Origin: Nitrospinia bacterium
GTDB taxonomy: Bacteria > Nitrospinota > Nitrospinia > Nitrospinales > JAJDAT01
Reading direction: 5' to 3'
Assembly (NCBI GenBank): GCA_029261715.1
Contig: JAJDAT010000004.1
Span: 1 to 64,000, forward strand
Length of the DNA stretch: 64,000 nucleotides
The translations under genes and the position numbers were made by a program. How positions within the stretch are numbered: position 1 is the first letter of the stretch; every line of letters starts with the position of its first letter. Below are positions 19,305 to 28,951 of the stretch, one piece after another. Under the pieces are notes generated by a model. The model saw only the letters and a list, made by a program, of their open reading frames with translations. It was not told where the DNA came from and made no database searches.

Positions 19305-20402
19305 TTACCAAGCATTGATTGATCTACGCATAAAAGCTCTTCCGGCCTTTATCAACATTTTTATTCTCTCCGATCCATTTTCTTTATTCTCAGCGGCAAG
19401 CTTTAACAAAGTATCTATCTGACCATTTTTTTCATAATACTGAGCGTACAAATTCATAACTTCATTCGAACTCATATTTCTAATCGGAGCATTTTTTTGA
19501 GGCCCGGTTAAAATTGTTTTGAGTAACTCTTCAATTCTTATTGATAATGTATGAGAACGCTTTACAGCTTCATTTCCTGAGAGAGCAATTCTTTGTCTCT
19601 CAGAATCGTTTTTTAGGTAATAGTCTATTTTCTCAAGTAATTCATCCCGACTTTCAAAAGCGACATAATGAACGTCTTCTTCAAATAATTCTTCTTGTCC
19701 ATTATTTATTCTTTTTGTAATCAATAGAGACTTGGAAGATAACGCTTCAAAAAATCGAAAATTTAAGTCGTCTCCAATAGGAAGATTTAAAACTATTTTT
19801 GCCTGTGAATAAACTTGCGGAATTTCTTCCTGTAAATAATACCGAATTTCATTTAAACGATATCGACTTTGTAGAAAATGTAAAGTTTTCTGCCTTTCGC
19901 TCCCCTTTTGAAATAAGTTACCAATAAACGCTATATCCAGATCGCGATCTTTTTCTTGAATATTAAATTTTTCAAGATCACAAGCATAAGGCAACCAGCG
20001 AACATTATCTTTAGGATGATCGGAAAACTTACTCAGGTAATTACGTTGATATAAAAACACATGATCAAAAAACTTAGCCAACGTTTGACGCGGTTTTAAC
20101 TGTCGATGACAATCGCAAATTATGCATGCCGTTGGAATGGATGATACGTTTAAACCTTTGGGTAACAAACCCAAAGGTTCTATATATAAAAATAGGTCAG
20201 CGCTCTCATAATGAACGATCAAATCATCAATACTTGTATCCGCAGGAAACCCTTTTACGACTTTCCTCGGCCCCCAAGAACCATTGGAGCTTGCGGAAGA
20301 ATTAACTTCTATTACCTCGTGTCCTAGCCTCCTTAATACTTGGCAATAGTTAATTCCTTCCCCATTATCATTCTCCGATGGATAGCTTAAAAGAATTTTC
20401 AT
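19305..20402 (-). CDS. CgeB-like glycosyltransferase
   Basis: 365 residues. Opens with MKILLSYPSENDNGEGINYCQVLRR, has AFIGNLFQKGSERQKTL at the start of the second Rossmann domain and LNLPIGDDLNFRFFEALSSKSLLI as the donor-site segment with the expected Glu. The last ~60 residues (from about NEVMNLYAQYYEKNGQIDTL) look like a short helical repeat tail after the catalytic domain. It probably acts in the cytoplasm on the lipid-linked repeat unit. It lies 12 bp downstream of the GT2 gene, so it belongs to the same transcript. Confidence 0.78.
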   Translation of the reverse strand: MKILLSYPSENDNGEGINYCQVLRRLGHEVIEVNSSASSNGSWGPRKVVKGFPADTSIDDLIVHYESADLFLYIEPLGLLPKGLNVSSIPTACIICDCHRQLKPRQTLAKFFDHVFLYQRNYLSKFSDHPKDNVRWLPYACDLEKFNIQEKDRDLDIAFIGNLFQKGSERQKTLHFLQSRYRLNEIRYYLQEEIPQVYSQAKIVLNLPIGDDLNFRFFEALSSKSLLITKRINNGQEELFEEDVHYVAFESRDELLEKIDYYLKNDSERQRIALSGNEAVKRSHTLSIRIEELLKTILTGPQKNAPIRNMSSNEVMNLYAQYYEKNGQIDTLLKLAAENKENGSERIKMLIKAGRAFMRRSINAW

Positions 20403-20414
20403 AGTTTATTGGGT

Positions 20415-21395
20415 TCATTTAGGCTTGTGAACCAATTCCCAAATAAATCGATACGAATGACTTAATAAATAAGCGATTTTTTCTGGAAAGTAGTCGATGA
20501 GATAAACCAAAAATACTCCCGGAGACGATAAAAACTTACTGACGTTTTCATTATCTTCATCGGTCCAAACCATTTTACGTAAATAAATTTTATTGGCTTT
20601 AAATCTCAAAATATTCCAGGTTTTTGCAACTTCATAAAACTTTTGATCAATTGATCCCATAATAGATTTTTGAGGATAAAGTAATTTCCAATTAGCTTGA
20701 TGGATCCGATCAACGGCAAAAAAAGTCCTCCATTCTTTACCTTTCAAAAAATGGTCTTGCTCTCTAAATCGCATTTGAAGTAATGGAGATTGTACGTATC
20801 CTACATCGCCTTTTGAGGCCAACTGCATCCACAAATTGATATCCGCGTACCACCAAAACTCTGAAGAAAAAGGTTCTTTAAAATCAGAAAGAAAACTTTT
20901 ACGAATTAATGTTGTTATAGAACAAGGACAAGTGACTCTAATCAGTAAATTTCTGAGGGCTTTTCTCCCAGAATGGATTTTTGGAAAAGTAGGAGAGAAA
21001 TTAATTTTTTTATTACCGTTTTGATCAATCATGACAATTGAGCAGAATGCAAAAGACAATTGAGGATGAGTTTTAAATAAAGGTAAGAGTTCTTCTAAAT
21101 AATTGGGTTCTAAAAGATCATGATCTTCCAACAGGCATATGTATTCTCCTTGAGCAAGAGAAAAAACATAGTTATAGTTCTGAGGAACTCCAAGATTTTT
21201 AGAATTTCTAATATATCGAATTCTAGGATCAGAAATGTTTTCCATAATCTTTTCTGTCGAATCCGTAGAAGCGTCATCCACAACAATTATTTCAAAGTCT
21301 TCCTCCGTTTGATTTAAAGCGCTGTCCAGCGTTTGCCGCAAATAGTCGGCTCGATTAAATGTAGGAACGCAAAAACTTACGAGTGGTTTTTTCAT
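20415..21395 (-). CDS. Glycosyltransferase family 2
   Basis: 326 residues with a GT-A fold at the N-terminus: VSFCVPTFNRADYLRQTLDS, IIVVDDASTDST, and the metal-binding acidic cluster LLEDHDLLEPNYLEELL (a DxD variant) near residue 95. The ED/WWYAD region around residue 190 is the usual place of the catalytic base. About 80 C-terminal residues extend past the catalytic domain. It sits in the repeat-unit-assembly block between HddA and a CgeB-like gene; substrate unknown. Confidence 0.88.
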   Translation of the reverse strand: MKKPLVSFCVPTFNRADYLRQTLDSALNQTEEDFEIIVVDDASTDSTEKIMENISDPRIRYIRNSKNLGVPQNYNYVFSLAQGEYICLLEDHDLLEPNYLEELLPLFKTHPQLSFAFCSIVMIDQNGNKKINFSPTFPKIHSGRKALRNLLIRVTCPCSITTLIRKSFLSDFKEPFSSEFWWYADINLWMQLASKGDVGYVQSPLLQMRFREQDHFLKGKEWRTFFAVDRIHQANWKLLYPQKSIMGSIDQKFYEVAKTWNILRFKANKIYLRKMVWTDEDNENVSKFLSSPGVFLVYLIDYFPEKIAYLLSHSYRFIWELVHKPK

Positions 21396-21466
21396 TTTTG
21401 AAGATCAAATTAAATAAAAATCTAAATTGCTTTAAACAAAACGTAGAAATAACTTTTTGATTAGGT

Positions 21467-22456
21467 TCATTTCCAAGAAGGTCGTCTATAGTTAAATATA
21501 ACTTTTGAACCATCTGGTTCTAAAAATAACGGCATCTCTTTATAACTTTTTAAAGCTTCACGCAGATTATGATGGTATTGCACAGGACAATAAACTAAAA
21601 GGAACCCGCCTCCGCCTGCGCCACAAATTTTTGCTCCACGGGCTCCCGTTGAAATAGTTTTTTCATACATTTCATCTATATTTGGATTACTGATATTGGA
21701 AGCCAGCTCTTTTTTTAGTCGCCAATTATCATTAAGCGCATCTCCAATGACATCAAAATCATTTAACTTAACTGCCTCTGAGACATTAACCGCTAATCTT
21801 TTTATATCGTCTAAAGAGTTTAAATTAGAATTGATTTGTTTCTTTTGCTCGGTAAGTATCGTTTCCGATTTTCTCGACTGATTCGTATAAAACAAAAAAA
21901 GAGATTGAGATAAGTCTCGATTTTGAGCTTCAGATAACTCAAAACGTCTATTTTTTACTTCGCCATTTTTTTGAAATGTAAACTCTCTAAGTCCTCCGAA
22001 TGCCGCAATATATTGATCTTGCTTGCCAATCGGCTTTTTACAACGATTAATTTCAATGTCGCAAGCTTCTTCCGCCAATTGAGCGGGGCTAACCTGTTCG
22101 CCTTTATAAATATGTAGCGCATTTAACAATCCAACTGAAAAACTACTCGAAGATCCTAACCCCGAACCTTCTGAGGGAATATCAGACAAAAGCATGATCT
22201 CAATTCCTTCATTTACCCCTGTTATCCGCATAGCTTCTCGGACTAACTCATGTTGGATATCGTCTACTTTATCGACAACTTCTTTTTTAAAATAATTTAC
22301 GTAAATTTTGTCGTCAAATCTCTTTGATAAAATCACAAAAACATATTTATCGATCGCAGAACTCACTACCAAACCTTCGCGACTTTCATAATAATCTTTG
22401 AAATCTGTGCCACCGCCAGCAAAACTAATTCTTAATGGAGTTTGAGTTACGATCAT
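21467..22456 (-). CDS. hddA: D-glycero-alpha-D-manno-heptose 7-phosphate kinase-like GHMP kinase
   Basis: 329 residues. GHMP kinase motifs are all present: TPLRISFAGGGTDF at the N-terminus, the ATP-loop EGSGLGSSSSFSVGLLNAL near residue 95, and GAKICGAGGGGFLLV near the C-terminus. The RISFAGGGTD form and IGKQDQYIAAFGG match HddA, which phosphorylates D-glycero-D-manno-heptose 7-phosphate at C1. It overlaps the HddC-like gene by 4 bp (ATGA), so the two steps are coupled. The preceding isomerase (GmhA) and the following phosphatase (GmhB) are not in this window. Related kinases act on other sugars, so the heptose assignment is probable, not certain. Confidence 0.8.
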   Translation of the reverse strand: MIVTQTPLRISFAGGGTDFKDYYESREGLVVSSAIDKYVFVILSKRFDDKIYVNYFKKEVVDKVDDIQHELVREAMRITGVNEGIEIMLLSDIPSEGSGLGSSSSFSVGLLNALHIYKGEQVSPAQLAEEACDIEINRCKKPIGKQDQYIAAFGGLREFTFQKNGEVKNRRFELSEAQNRDLSQSLFLFYTNQSRKSETILTEQKKQINSNLNSLDDIKRLAVNVSEAVKLNDFDVIGDALNDNWRLKKELASNISNPNIDEMYEKTISTGARGAKICGAGGGGFLLVYCPVQYHHNLREALKSYKEMPLFLEPDGSKVIFNYRRPSWK

Positions 22457-23163
22457 ATAAAATATTCTTTCAATTCAGCCCAATCTTTTTCCGCTTGGGC
22501 CAGACTTTCTAAAGTTCCTATATCTCTTAGATATCCCTGGATTTCTATCCCAGCCATACGTCCCAACAAACGCTCAATAACATCCCTAGCTAAATCACAA
22601 GGAACTTTATTTGGTATCTCTTCCAAAAATTCAGTGGTTGCTATAGCAACTCCCGCAAAGGCCAAGTTAGATTTCGGGCTTATAGGTTTTTCTTCAAACT
22701 GTTCTATTATTCCTTGTTTGTCTAGAAGAGCTATTCCGCAGTTTTTCGGTTCTGAACTCTGGAACAATCCTAAAGTCGCTAATTGCCCTAATCGACAATG
22801 TCCTTTCCAAAGCGCATCTATATCTATATTGGTCAAGTTATCGGCGTAGACAATCAAAAACCCATTCTCATCGCTTACAAAGTCTTTATTTTTTTTAAGA
22901 GTTCCAGCGCTGCCTAAAAGAGTCTCTTCATAAACAAGACTAATCTCAATATCTCCCTCATAATTTTGAACAAAACTCACCATTTTTTCATGTAGATGAT
23001 GGCTATTTATTAAAACTGAGGTTATTCCATGCTTTTGCAGCCAATCCAACCATATAGCAAGTAATGGTTTTCCTCCAACTGAAACAAGGCATTTAGGTAT
23101 ATCATCTGTAAGAGGCTTCAAACGAGTTCCCAGTCCTGCGGCTAAAATAAAAGCTGATTTCAT
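22453..23163 (-). CDS. hddC: Sugar-1-phosphate nucleotidyltransferase, HddC-like
   Basis: 236 residues with the nucleotidyltransferase signature AFILAAGLGTRLKPLTDDIPKC (GLGTRL...K) and the product-binding ADNLTNIDI and EEKP segments. The short length without a left-handed beta-helix domain and the coupling to a HddA-like kinase match HddC, which makes GDP-D-glycero-alpha-D-manno-heptose. It overlaps both neighbours by 4 bp (ATGA each time). A role in activating another sugar 1-phosphate remains possible since this family is broad. Confidence 0.78.
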   Translation of the reverse strand: MKSAFILAAGLGTRLKPLTDDIPKCLVSVGGKPLLAIWLDWLQKHGITSVLINSHHLHEKMVSFVQNYEGDIEISLVYEETLLGSAGTLKKNKDFVSDENGFLIVYADNLTNIDIDALWKGHCRLGQLATLGLFQSSEPKNCGIALLDKQGIIEQFEEKPISPKSNLAFAGVAIATTEFLEEIPNKVPCDLARDVIERLLGRMAGIEIQGYLRDIGTLESLAQAEKDWAELKEYFI

Positions 23164-24275
23164 GAAGGCTTAAATGATCTTACGACGTTTAAGTTTTTCA
23201 TATTCTTTTCGGCATATTCCAAAATATCATCGATATCATTTTGATCTTGAAGCCAAGAAACATAATCGCGCAAACTATCTTCAGGATTAAACTTTGGGAC
23301 CCAACCTAAAGCATTTAGCTTTGAGATATCAGAACAAATATGCCGTGTATCCCCAAAACGATAGGCTCCTGTCAACTTTCCTGAAATTTCTTTTTGAAAA
23401 ACTTTAGCGGCCATTGCCGACAACTCCAAAACGGTATACCCCTTCCCTCCCCCAACATTAAAAGCTTGATAATCCGCTTTCGAAGAATTGAGGGCTAATA
23501 AATTTGCAGATACCACATCTTTAATATTGACATAATCTCGAATTTGAAGACCATCCTCATAAATCGGAGGCCTTTTATCAAAGTAAAGACTCAGACAAAA
23601 AATACGACAAGCTCCCGAATACATATTAAAAAAAGATTGTCGTGGGCCTTGAACAATAGAATAGCGAAAAGCTACTGTAGGAATTTTGTATCGTTTACCA
23701 AGAACTAAAGAAATCATTTCTTGAGAATACTTAGAAAGACCATATGCATTTTGAGGAGACGCGTGAGACTCATCAGTCAATTTCCATTGGATATCGCCTT
23801 CGCATATAGGACACAAAGGATCCCAAATTCCCAATTCCATTTTTGATTCCGATCTAAGATCTGGAAACACTAAATTATGTTGGGGACAGTTATAAGCGCC
23901 TTCACCTAAAACCGATTGAGAAGAAGCTACAATTACTTTCTGTATCGGAAGTTTCTTTTCAACAATTATTTCAAAAAGCAACGCAGCGCTCTTCGAATTA
24001 ACTTCAATAAAAGAACTAAAATCGGGTAAATAGTCTTGATAGGCTGCAAAATGATAAACAAAATCAATTCCGTCGAGAGCGGATTCTAAGGCAGATTTGT
24101 CAGTTACATCTCCCTGAATAAACTCAGCCTCATTAGGTAGGTAATCGGGTTTTCCTTTAGGATGAATTCTAGATTGAAGAACATCTAAGATTCGAACAGA
24201 ATGCCCCTCAGTCAACAAAGCGTCAACCGTGTGTGAACCAATAAAACCGGCTCCTCCAATAACAAGCCCCTTCAT
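23160..24275 (-). CDS. NAD-dependent epimerase/dehydratase, dTDP-L-rhamnose 4-epimerase-like
   Basis: 371-residue extended SDR. The NAD motif is VIGGAGFIGSHTVDALL; the active site is ASSQSV with YGLSK as the Tyr-x3-Lys pair; QGPRQSFFNMYSGACRIF and YEDGLQIRDYVNIKDV are the substrate region. A Cys-containing insert before the active-site Tyr (NCPQH then LCPICEGDIQW) is a feature I associate with the dTDP-L-rhamnose 4-epimerase (WbiB/Tll-like) subgroup. That enzyme would give dTDP-6-deoxy-L-talose, but no rhamnose-synthesis genes (rmlABCD) are in the window. It is coupled to HddC by a 4-bp overlap. Confidence 0.75.
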   Translation of the reverse strand: MKGLVIGGAGFIGSHTVDALLTEGHSVRILDVLQSRIHPKGKPDYLPNEAEFIQGDVTDKSALESALDGIDFVYHFAAYQDYLPDFSSFIEVNSKSAALLFEIIVEKKLPIQKVIVASSQSVLGEGAYNCPQHNLVFPDLRSESKMELGIWDPLCPICEGDIQWKLTDESHASPQNAYGLSKYSQEMISLVLGKRYKIPTVAFRYSIVQGPRQSFFNMYSGACRIFCLSLYFDKRPPIYEDGLQIRDYVNIKDVVSANLLALNSSKADYQAFNVGGGKGYTVLELSAMAAKVFQKEISGKLTGAYRFGDTRHICSDISKLNALGWVPKFNPEDSLRDYVSWLQDQNDIDDILEYAEKNMKNLNVVRSFKPS

Positions 24276-24326
24276 ATCATTGGGCCCTTTTCCTTTAAAA
24301 AAAAGAAGTGACTATATAAAAAGTCT

Positions 24327-26258
24327 TCATTTAAGCATACCTTCTAACTCAGCATGTAACGCTGTACAGTCATCTGGAATTAATTTCTTAACGGCTCTTC
24401 CAAGTTCCGCTTTATCGCCGTTTTGAGCTAGCTCGAAAAGTTTATCAATTTTTTTATCGAAATTTTCGACAAATACTTCTTCGGATTCAACTCTTTTAAT
24501 TTCTCTAATTTTTTCATGGAAAGTTTCGTCTGCTTCTTCAAACTCTCCAACTAACTCTTCCGCAAGCTTTTCACCAGGTCTAATCCCAGTTATCTTAATT
24601 TCAATATCGTCTTTCCTGCGATAACCGGATACTTTGATCATTTTTTTAGCTAAATCTAATATCTTCACAGGCTCTCCCATCTCAAGAAAAAAAGTTCCAC
24701 CTTCTCCTTTTCTCATTGTGACCGCTTGAAGAATTAATCTAACCGCTTCTGGCAATAACATAAAAAATCTTTCCATCTCCGGATGAGTTACCGTAACGGG
24801 ACCGCCACGTTCAATTTGTTTCTTAAACGTTGGAACAACACTTCCTCTACTTCCTAAAACATTACCAAATCTAACTATAGAAAACTTGCTCTTGCTCTTC
24901 GCTTGGACAAATCGAATATATTGCTCAGCAATTCTTTTGGTCATCCCCATGATGCTTGAAGGTTTAACAACCTTATCTGTAGACACAAAAACAAAATCTT
25001 CAACTCCATGCTGATGAGACAAATTGGCAATTATTTTAGTTCCATAAATATTATTAATAACCGCTTCGTCTAAATTTGATTCCATTAATGGAACGTGTTT
25101 ATTTGCCGCTGCATGAATTACTAAATGAGGCTTGTGTCCAGCGAACAAACTTTCCATTTTATTAAAGTTAGTAACAGACCCAAAAATATAATGAGCTTCT
25201 GTACCCCCCAAGTCAGGCTCTAACAATACACTTAAGTTATGGAGATAGTTTTCTCCTCGATCAACCATCACTAAAGACTTCGGATTAAATTCTAATAACT
25301 GTTGACAGAGTTCAGAGCCGATGGAACCAGCAGCTCCAGTAACTAAAATAACTTTATCTTCAACTAATTTTCTTATTGCCGCCAAATCAATTGAAATAGG
25401 TTCTCTTCTCAACAAATCACTGATTTCGATATTTCTAATCTTTGAAACATGCAGTTCGTTGGTTGCTATATCGATAAACGTATAAACCATTTTATGACGC
25501 ACTCTGCATTTCTTACAGAGATCAACAATTTCAGAAACACCTTCTGCCGATATATTATTAACCGCAATAAAAACCTCTTTAGCATTAAACCTTTTTGACA
25601 ATTCATGAATCTGATAGCGATTGCCTAGTACTTTTACTCCATGCAGCATGTTATTTAGTTTCTCTTTATCGTCGTCGATAAAACCCACTACATTATAGTT
25701 GGAACCATGCGTCTTTAAATTATCTAATAGCAAAGCTCCGATATCACCAGCGCCTAATATAAAAACATTTGTCGAAAATGCTCTGGGAGATTGTTTTTTC
25801 TTTAGCGTTTTCTTATGACTTCTCCAAGATCTCCAGAACACACGCGTTCCAGTTTGGAAAGCTGTGATCAACATCAGATCCATCGCTAATATGGCGAAGG
25901 GAACTTTAATAAATTCTTGGTTTGTAAAACTTGACCAAATTGAAAATCCTATCAAAAAAGATCCAATGGCATTCGAATAAAATATTTTTAAAAAATCATG
26001 AAGGTTCGCATACTCCCAAAGCCTAGAGTACATCTTGAAATAAAAATGGGATATCGATCTGAAGACAAAAATATGAGGAAGAATATAAAAGTAAACCGAA
26101 AGTTTATCGTTTGGAATACTTAAATCAAAACGTAACAGAAACGCCAAATACATTGAAAAAAAGCCCAAAACTAAATCTAGGCAAAACAAATAAACATTCC
26201 ATAGATTTAATGAATAATCTCTTTGGCGATCATCTTGGGATGTGATTTCAGTACTCAT
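24327..26258 (-). CDS. Membrane-bound nucleoside-diphosphate-sugar 4,6-dehydratase/epimerase, CapD/WbpM/PglF-like
   Basis: 643 residues. Four N-terminal membrane helices (residues ~15-140) precede a first Rossmann CoA-like domain (FILGAGDIGALLLDNL near residue 165) and then the catalytic SDR domain with VTGAAGSIGSELCQQLL near residue 308, FVSTDKVVKPSSIMGMTKR and RFGNVLGSRGSVVPTF. The T-D-K and Met in place of Tyr are normal for the long WbpM-type enzymes, which convert UDP-GlcNAc to a 4-keto-6-deoxy sugar. It probably makes the precursor of the first sugar loaded by the phosphoglycosyl transferase. Confidence 0.9.
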   Translation of the reverse strand: MSTEITSQDDRQRDYSLNLWNVYLFCLDLVLGFFSMYLAFLLRFDLSIPNDKLSVYFYILPHIFVFRSISHFYFKMYSRLWEYANLHDFLKIFYSNAIGSFLIGFSIWSSFTNQEFIKVPFAILAMDLMLITAFQTGTRVFWRSWRSHKKTLKKKQSPRAFSTNVFILGAGDIGALLLDNLKTHGSNYNVVGFIDDDKEKLNNMLHGVKVLGNRYQIHELSKRFNAKEVFIAVNNISAEGVSEIVDLCKKCRVRHKMVYTFIDIATNELHVSKIRNIEISDLLRREPISIDLAAIRKLVEDKVILVTGAAGSIGSELCQQLLEFNPKSLVMVDRGENYLHNLSVLLEPDLGGTEAHYIFGSVTNFNKMESLFAGHKPHLVIHAAANKHVPLMESNLDEAVINNIYGTKIIANLSHQHGVEDFVFVSTDKVVKPSSIMGMTKRIAEQYIRFVQAKSKSKFSIVRFGNVLGSRGSVVPTFKKQIERGGPVTVTHPEMERFFMLLPEAVRLILQAVTMRKGEGGTFFLEMGEPVKILDLAKKMIKVSGYRRKDDIEIKITGIRPGEKLAEELVGEFEEADETFHEKIREIKRVESEEVFVENFDKKIDKLFELAQNGDKAELGRAVKKLIPDDCTALHAELEGMLK

Positions 26259-26373
26259 TAAAACTCAAAAAAAATGCTTAGTTATTTAAAGTTTGATCTA
26301 TAAAAAATATTATGCGACTGCCAATAAAACCCAAATACCAGTCAAAATGGCGAAAAAGAATAATCTAAAAATA

Positions 26374-28608
26374 TTAAGCTGATATTTGGTTGTCTTTATT
26401 TATCTGCGCATTTATATACCGATGGTATTCTTGACTATATTTGATTAGCTGATCATTATTTGAATCTACCATATTTAAAACAACACCTAAAACTTTAGCC
26501 TTTATATTTGGCACCAATTGCATATTTTTTACCTGTCCCTCATTTCTTCTATCATTAAGAGTGGGAACGGAATAGCAGAGTTGCTTTAAACCTCGTTGGA
26601 CAATCCTATAATCAACTTTTCCCGAACGAATCAAATAAATTATATTATCGCAAACAGGAGCTAATACCGAAGAATCCGAAAGACTTAAAACTGACGGGGC
26701 ATCTAAAAAAACTATATCAAAGTTTTCTTTGGCTGTTTTAAGCAAGTCATGAAATTTTTTCGAGCTTAAAGCTTCTACTGATTGCGAAGGCGTTTTCCCT
26801 CCAGAAATCACATAGATGTCTTCCTCTAAAGGTTTTTGAAAAATCGAAGTTAAAGGAATATCCTCTAAAAGATAGTTCGACAATCCAGGCGATTCATTTA
26901 CTGAAAAAATTTTATGTAATTGCGACCTTCTTAAATCACAATCAATAATTAATACTTTTTGTCCTAATTGAGCAAAGCCAATAGCTAAATTGGACAAAAC
27001 GGTACTTTTCCCTTCGGATGGCGCAGTACTAGTAATCATTATTATTTTTTTTGGCGGATCACCCGTTGCGTTTAGAATATTTGCCCGAACTATTCTAAAT
27101 CCTTCATCCCACTGGCTTTGCGACGCTTCCTTATATAAAAAGATAGTCCCTAATATAGGAAACGGAATTTGGGCTTCAACATCCTCAAGAGTTTTAAGCG
27201 TTTTGTCTTGAGATTCAAAAAAGAAAATTAAAAAAACCCCGCCAAAAATTGCCAATAACCCTGAAATTAAAACATTCATTTTCAAGTTTGGCTTAATTGG
27301 CCTTGTAGGAACTTCCGCTCTATCCACTATCCGAATATTGCTTTCGATGCCTTTAGCTGAAATATCTGTTTCTTTTAATCTTCTCAATAGCAATTGATAA
27401 ACATTGGCGTTACTCTCTACTTCGACTTTTAAGGAATTAAATTTGATTAATTTTTTATTTAATTCCATAACTTTTTCTTTTTGCTGCTCCAATGCCCCTA
27501 TTAAGGATTGTTCTGTTTGCACAGCAGTGCTAAATTCAACTTGAATCGACTTTAATAGTCTATCTATCTCTCTCGGAATTCGTTCCTCAAGAGATCTCAT
27601 TTTTCTTTTGAGGCTTAACAATGTCGGATGATTAGGATTAAGCTTTCTAACTTTTATAGATAGATCTTCCTGCAACGCAACATACTCTCTATTAATACTT
27701 CCGATAGTAGCCGTTTTATATCTATCGGGAATAGATTGAAGCATTTCAATCGGATTGTGTCTTAATTTTTCCAATTGCTCCATTAATGTTGTTAATCGAA
27801 CTCGCTCCGCTTTTGAGTTTGTTACGTGAGAATTGATTTGAACTAATTCCTGAGTACTAATGTCTTGTCGCGATTCGTTAAATTCTATTATGTTTTCTTC
27901 TTCCAAAAACTTTTGAAGTTCCAGTTGAGACTCTTCAAGTTTCTTTTGTGTTTCCATAACTCTGGACCCAAGCCATTGCCCAGCGCCTTGCTCTGCAGTA
28001 CTGCGCAATTCAATATTTCTTAATATATACATGTCTCCGATAACATTTGCTATATCGGCAACTAATTGAGGAGAATGACCGCGAAACACCACTTCTACTA
28101 GCCGGCTATTCCGAACAGGGTTAATCGATAATCGACTTAAAAATGCATTAATTACAACCGTATAAGGATCTTTAAATGATTCATCTTCTTCCGGTTGCTT
28201 TAAAAGATTCCATTCAATTAGATAAGCTTTTACTATGTTTTTCATTCGAGCAAGATTAATCAAAGGCGGATCTACTTTGAACTCTTCATCCTCTTCCAAA
28301 CCCAATCGCTGAATGACAGTTTTTATCAAAGATCGGCTTTTTAATAAACCATATTGCGTTTTGTAAAAATTTAATCCAGCCGTATCAATACCAGTTATTG
28401 CGGCAGTGTTTAACGAAAGCGCCTGCGGAGCTTTTCTCTCTATTAAAAGCATAGCTTTCGCTTGGTACACCTTTTTGATTTTTAAAGAATAGTAAAAAGT
28501 AGGAACCATAACCAAGACCATAAAAAATAATAAAAAAAACTTACGTTTTTTTATTATTTTCCAGTAGTCAACGATAAAAGTTTCGCTCGATAAATTATTA
28601 AAACTCAT
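26374..28608 (-). CDS. Polysaccharide copolymerase/BY-kinase, Wzc-like
   Basis: 744 residues. A Wzz chain-length domain with two membrane helices (residues ~28-45 and ~447-465) brackets a large periplasmic coiled-coil region containing a PTRPIKPNL motif just before the second helix. The cytoplasmic C-terminus is a bacterial tyrosine kinase: Walker A ITSTAPSEGKSTVLSNLA, Walker A' VLIIDCDLRRSQLHKIF and Walker B FDIVFLDAP. A short Tyr-containing tail (YSQEYHRYI) could be the autophosphorylation cluster. The family controls chain length and contacts the Wza channel. A 343-bp gap upstream suggests a separate promoter for the biosynthetic operon starting here. Confidence 0.92.
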   Translation of the reverse strand: MSFNNLSSETFIVDYWKIIKKRKFFLLFFMVLVMVPTFYYSLKIKKVYQAKAMLLIERKAPQALSLNTAAITGIDTAGLNFYKTQYGLLKSRSLIKTVIQRLGLEEDEEFKVDPPLINLARMKNIVKAYLIEWNLLKQPEEDESFKDPYTVVINAFLSRLSINPVRNSRLVEVVFRGHSPQLVADIANVIGDMYILRNIELRSTAEQGAGQWLGSRVMETQKKLEESQLELQKFLEEENIIEFNESRQDISTQELVQINSHVTNSKAERVRLTTLMEQLEKLRHNPIEMLQSIPDRYKTATIGSINREYVALQEDLSIKVRKLNPNHPTLLSLKRKMRSLEERIPREIDRLLKSIQVEFSTAVQTEQSLIGALEQQKEKVMELNKKLIKFNSLKVEVESNANVYQLLLRRLKETDISAKGIESNIRIVDRAEVPTRPIKPNLKMNVLISGLLAIFGGVFLIFFFESQDKTLKTLEDVEAQIPFPILGTIFLYKEASQSQWDEGFRIVRANILNATGDPPKKIIMITSTAPSEGKSTVLSNLAIGFAQLGQKVLIIDCDLRRSQLHKIFSVNESPGLSNYLLEDIPLTSIFQKPLEEDIYVISGGKTPSQSVEALSSKKFHDLLKTAKENFDIVFLDAPSVLSLSDSSVLAPVCDNIIYLIRSGKVDYRIVQRGLKQLCYSVPTLNDRRNEGQVKNMQLVPNIKAKVLGVVLNMVDSNNDQLIKYSQEYHRYINAQINKDNQISA

Positions 28609-28951
28609 TAACGGGCATCCCTAACCATAAACCATTACCAAAACTCTTTAGTCCAGCGACCAATGAAAAACGAGTATTAAAAAAATAAGGCAAGTAATTT
28701 ACTTTAAATAAAAATTTATAATTTTAAAATAGAATGGTCTTCAAAAAAATCTACATGCGGAAACTGCGTTTAAATAAAATAAAAACAATAAGATCTGAAA
28801 CCATCTATATACTTTTTTATTAAATTAACACAATAAAAAACTTATATTTAAGTTTTTGTGACACATTTTTGTAACATTTGGCATGAAAAATGTATTAACA
28901 AGAAACCGCAACTTAGCAAAACTGTCACGAAAAGAACTTTGCCAAAAAACT
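28609..28951. other. Intergenic region upstream of the Wzc-like gene
   Basis: Strongly AT-rich, no ORF of note. It probably holds the promoter of the main minus-strand polysaccharide operon, but no -35/-10 pair convinces me. TGTGACA and TGTAACA occur as a 13-bp-spaced direct repeat at about 28858-28877, resembling half-sites of the palindrome upstream of the adhesin. Confidence 0.4.
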
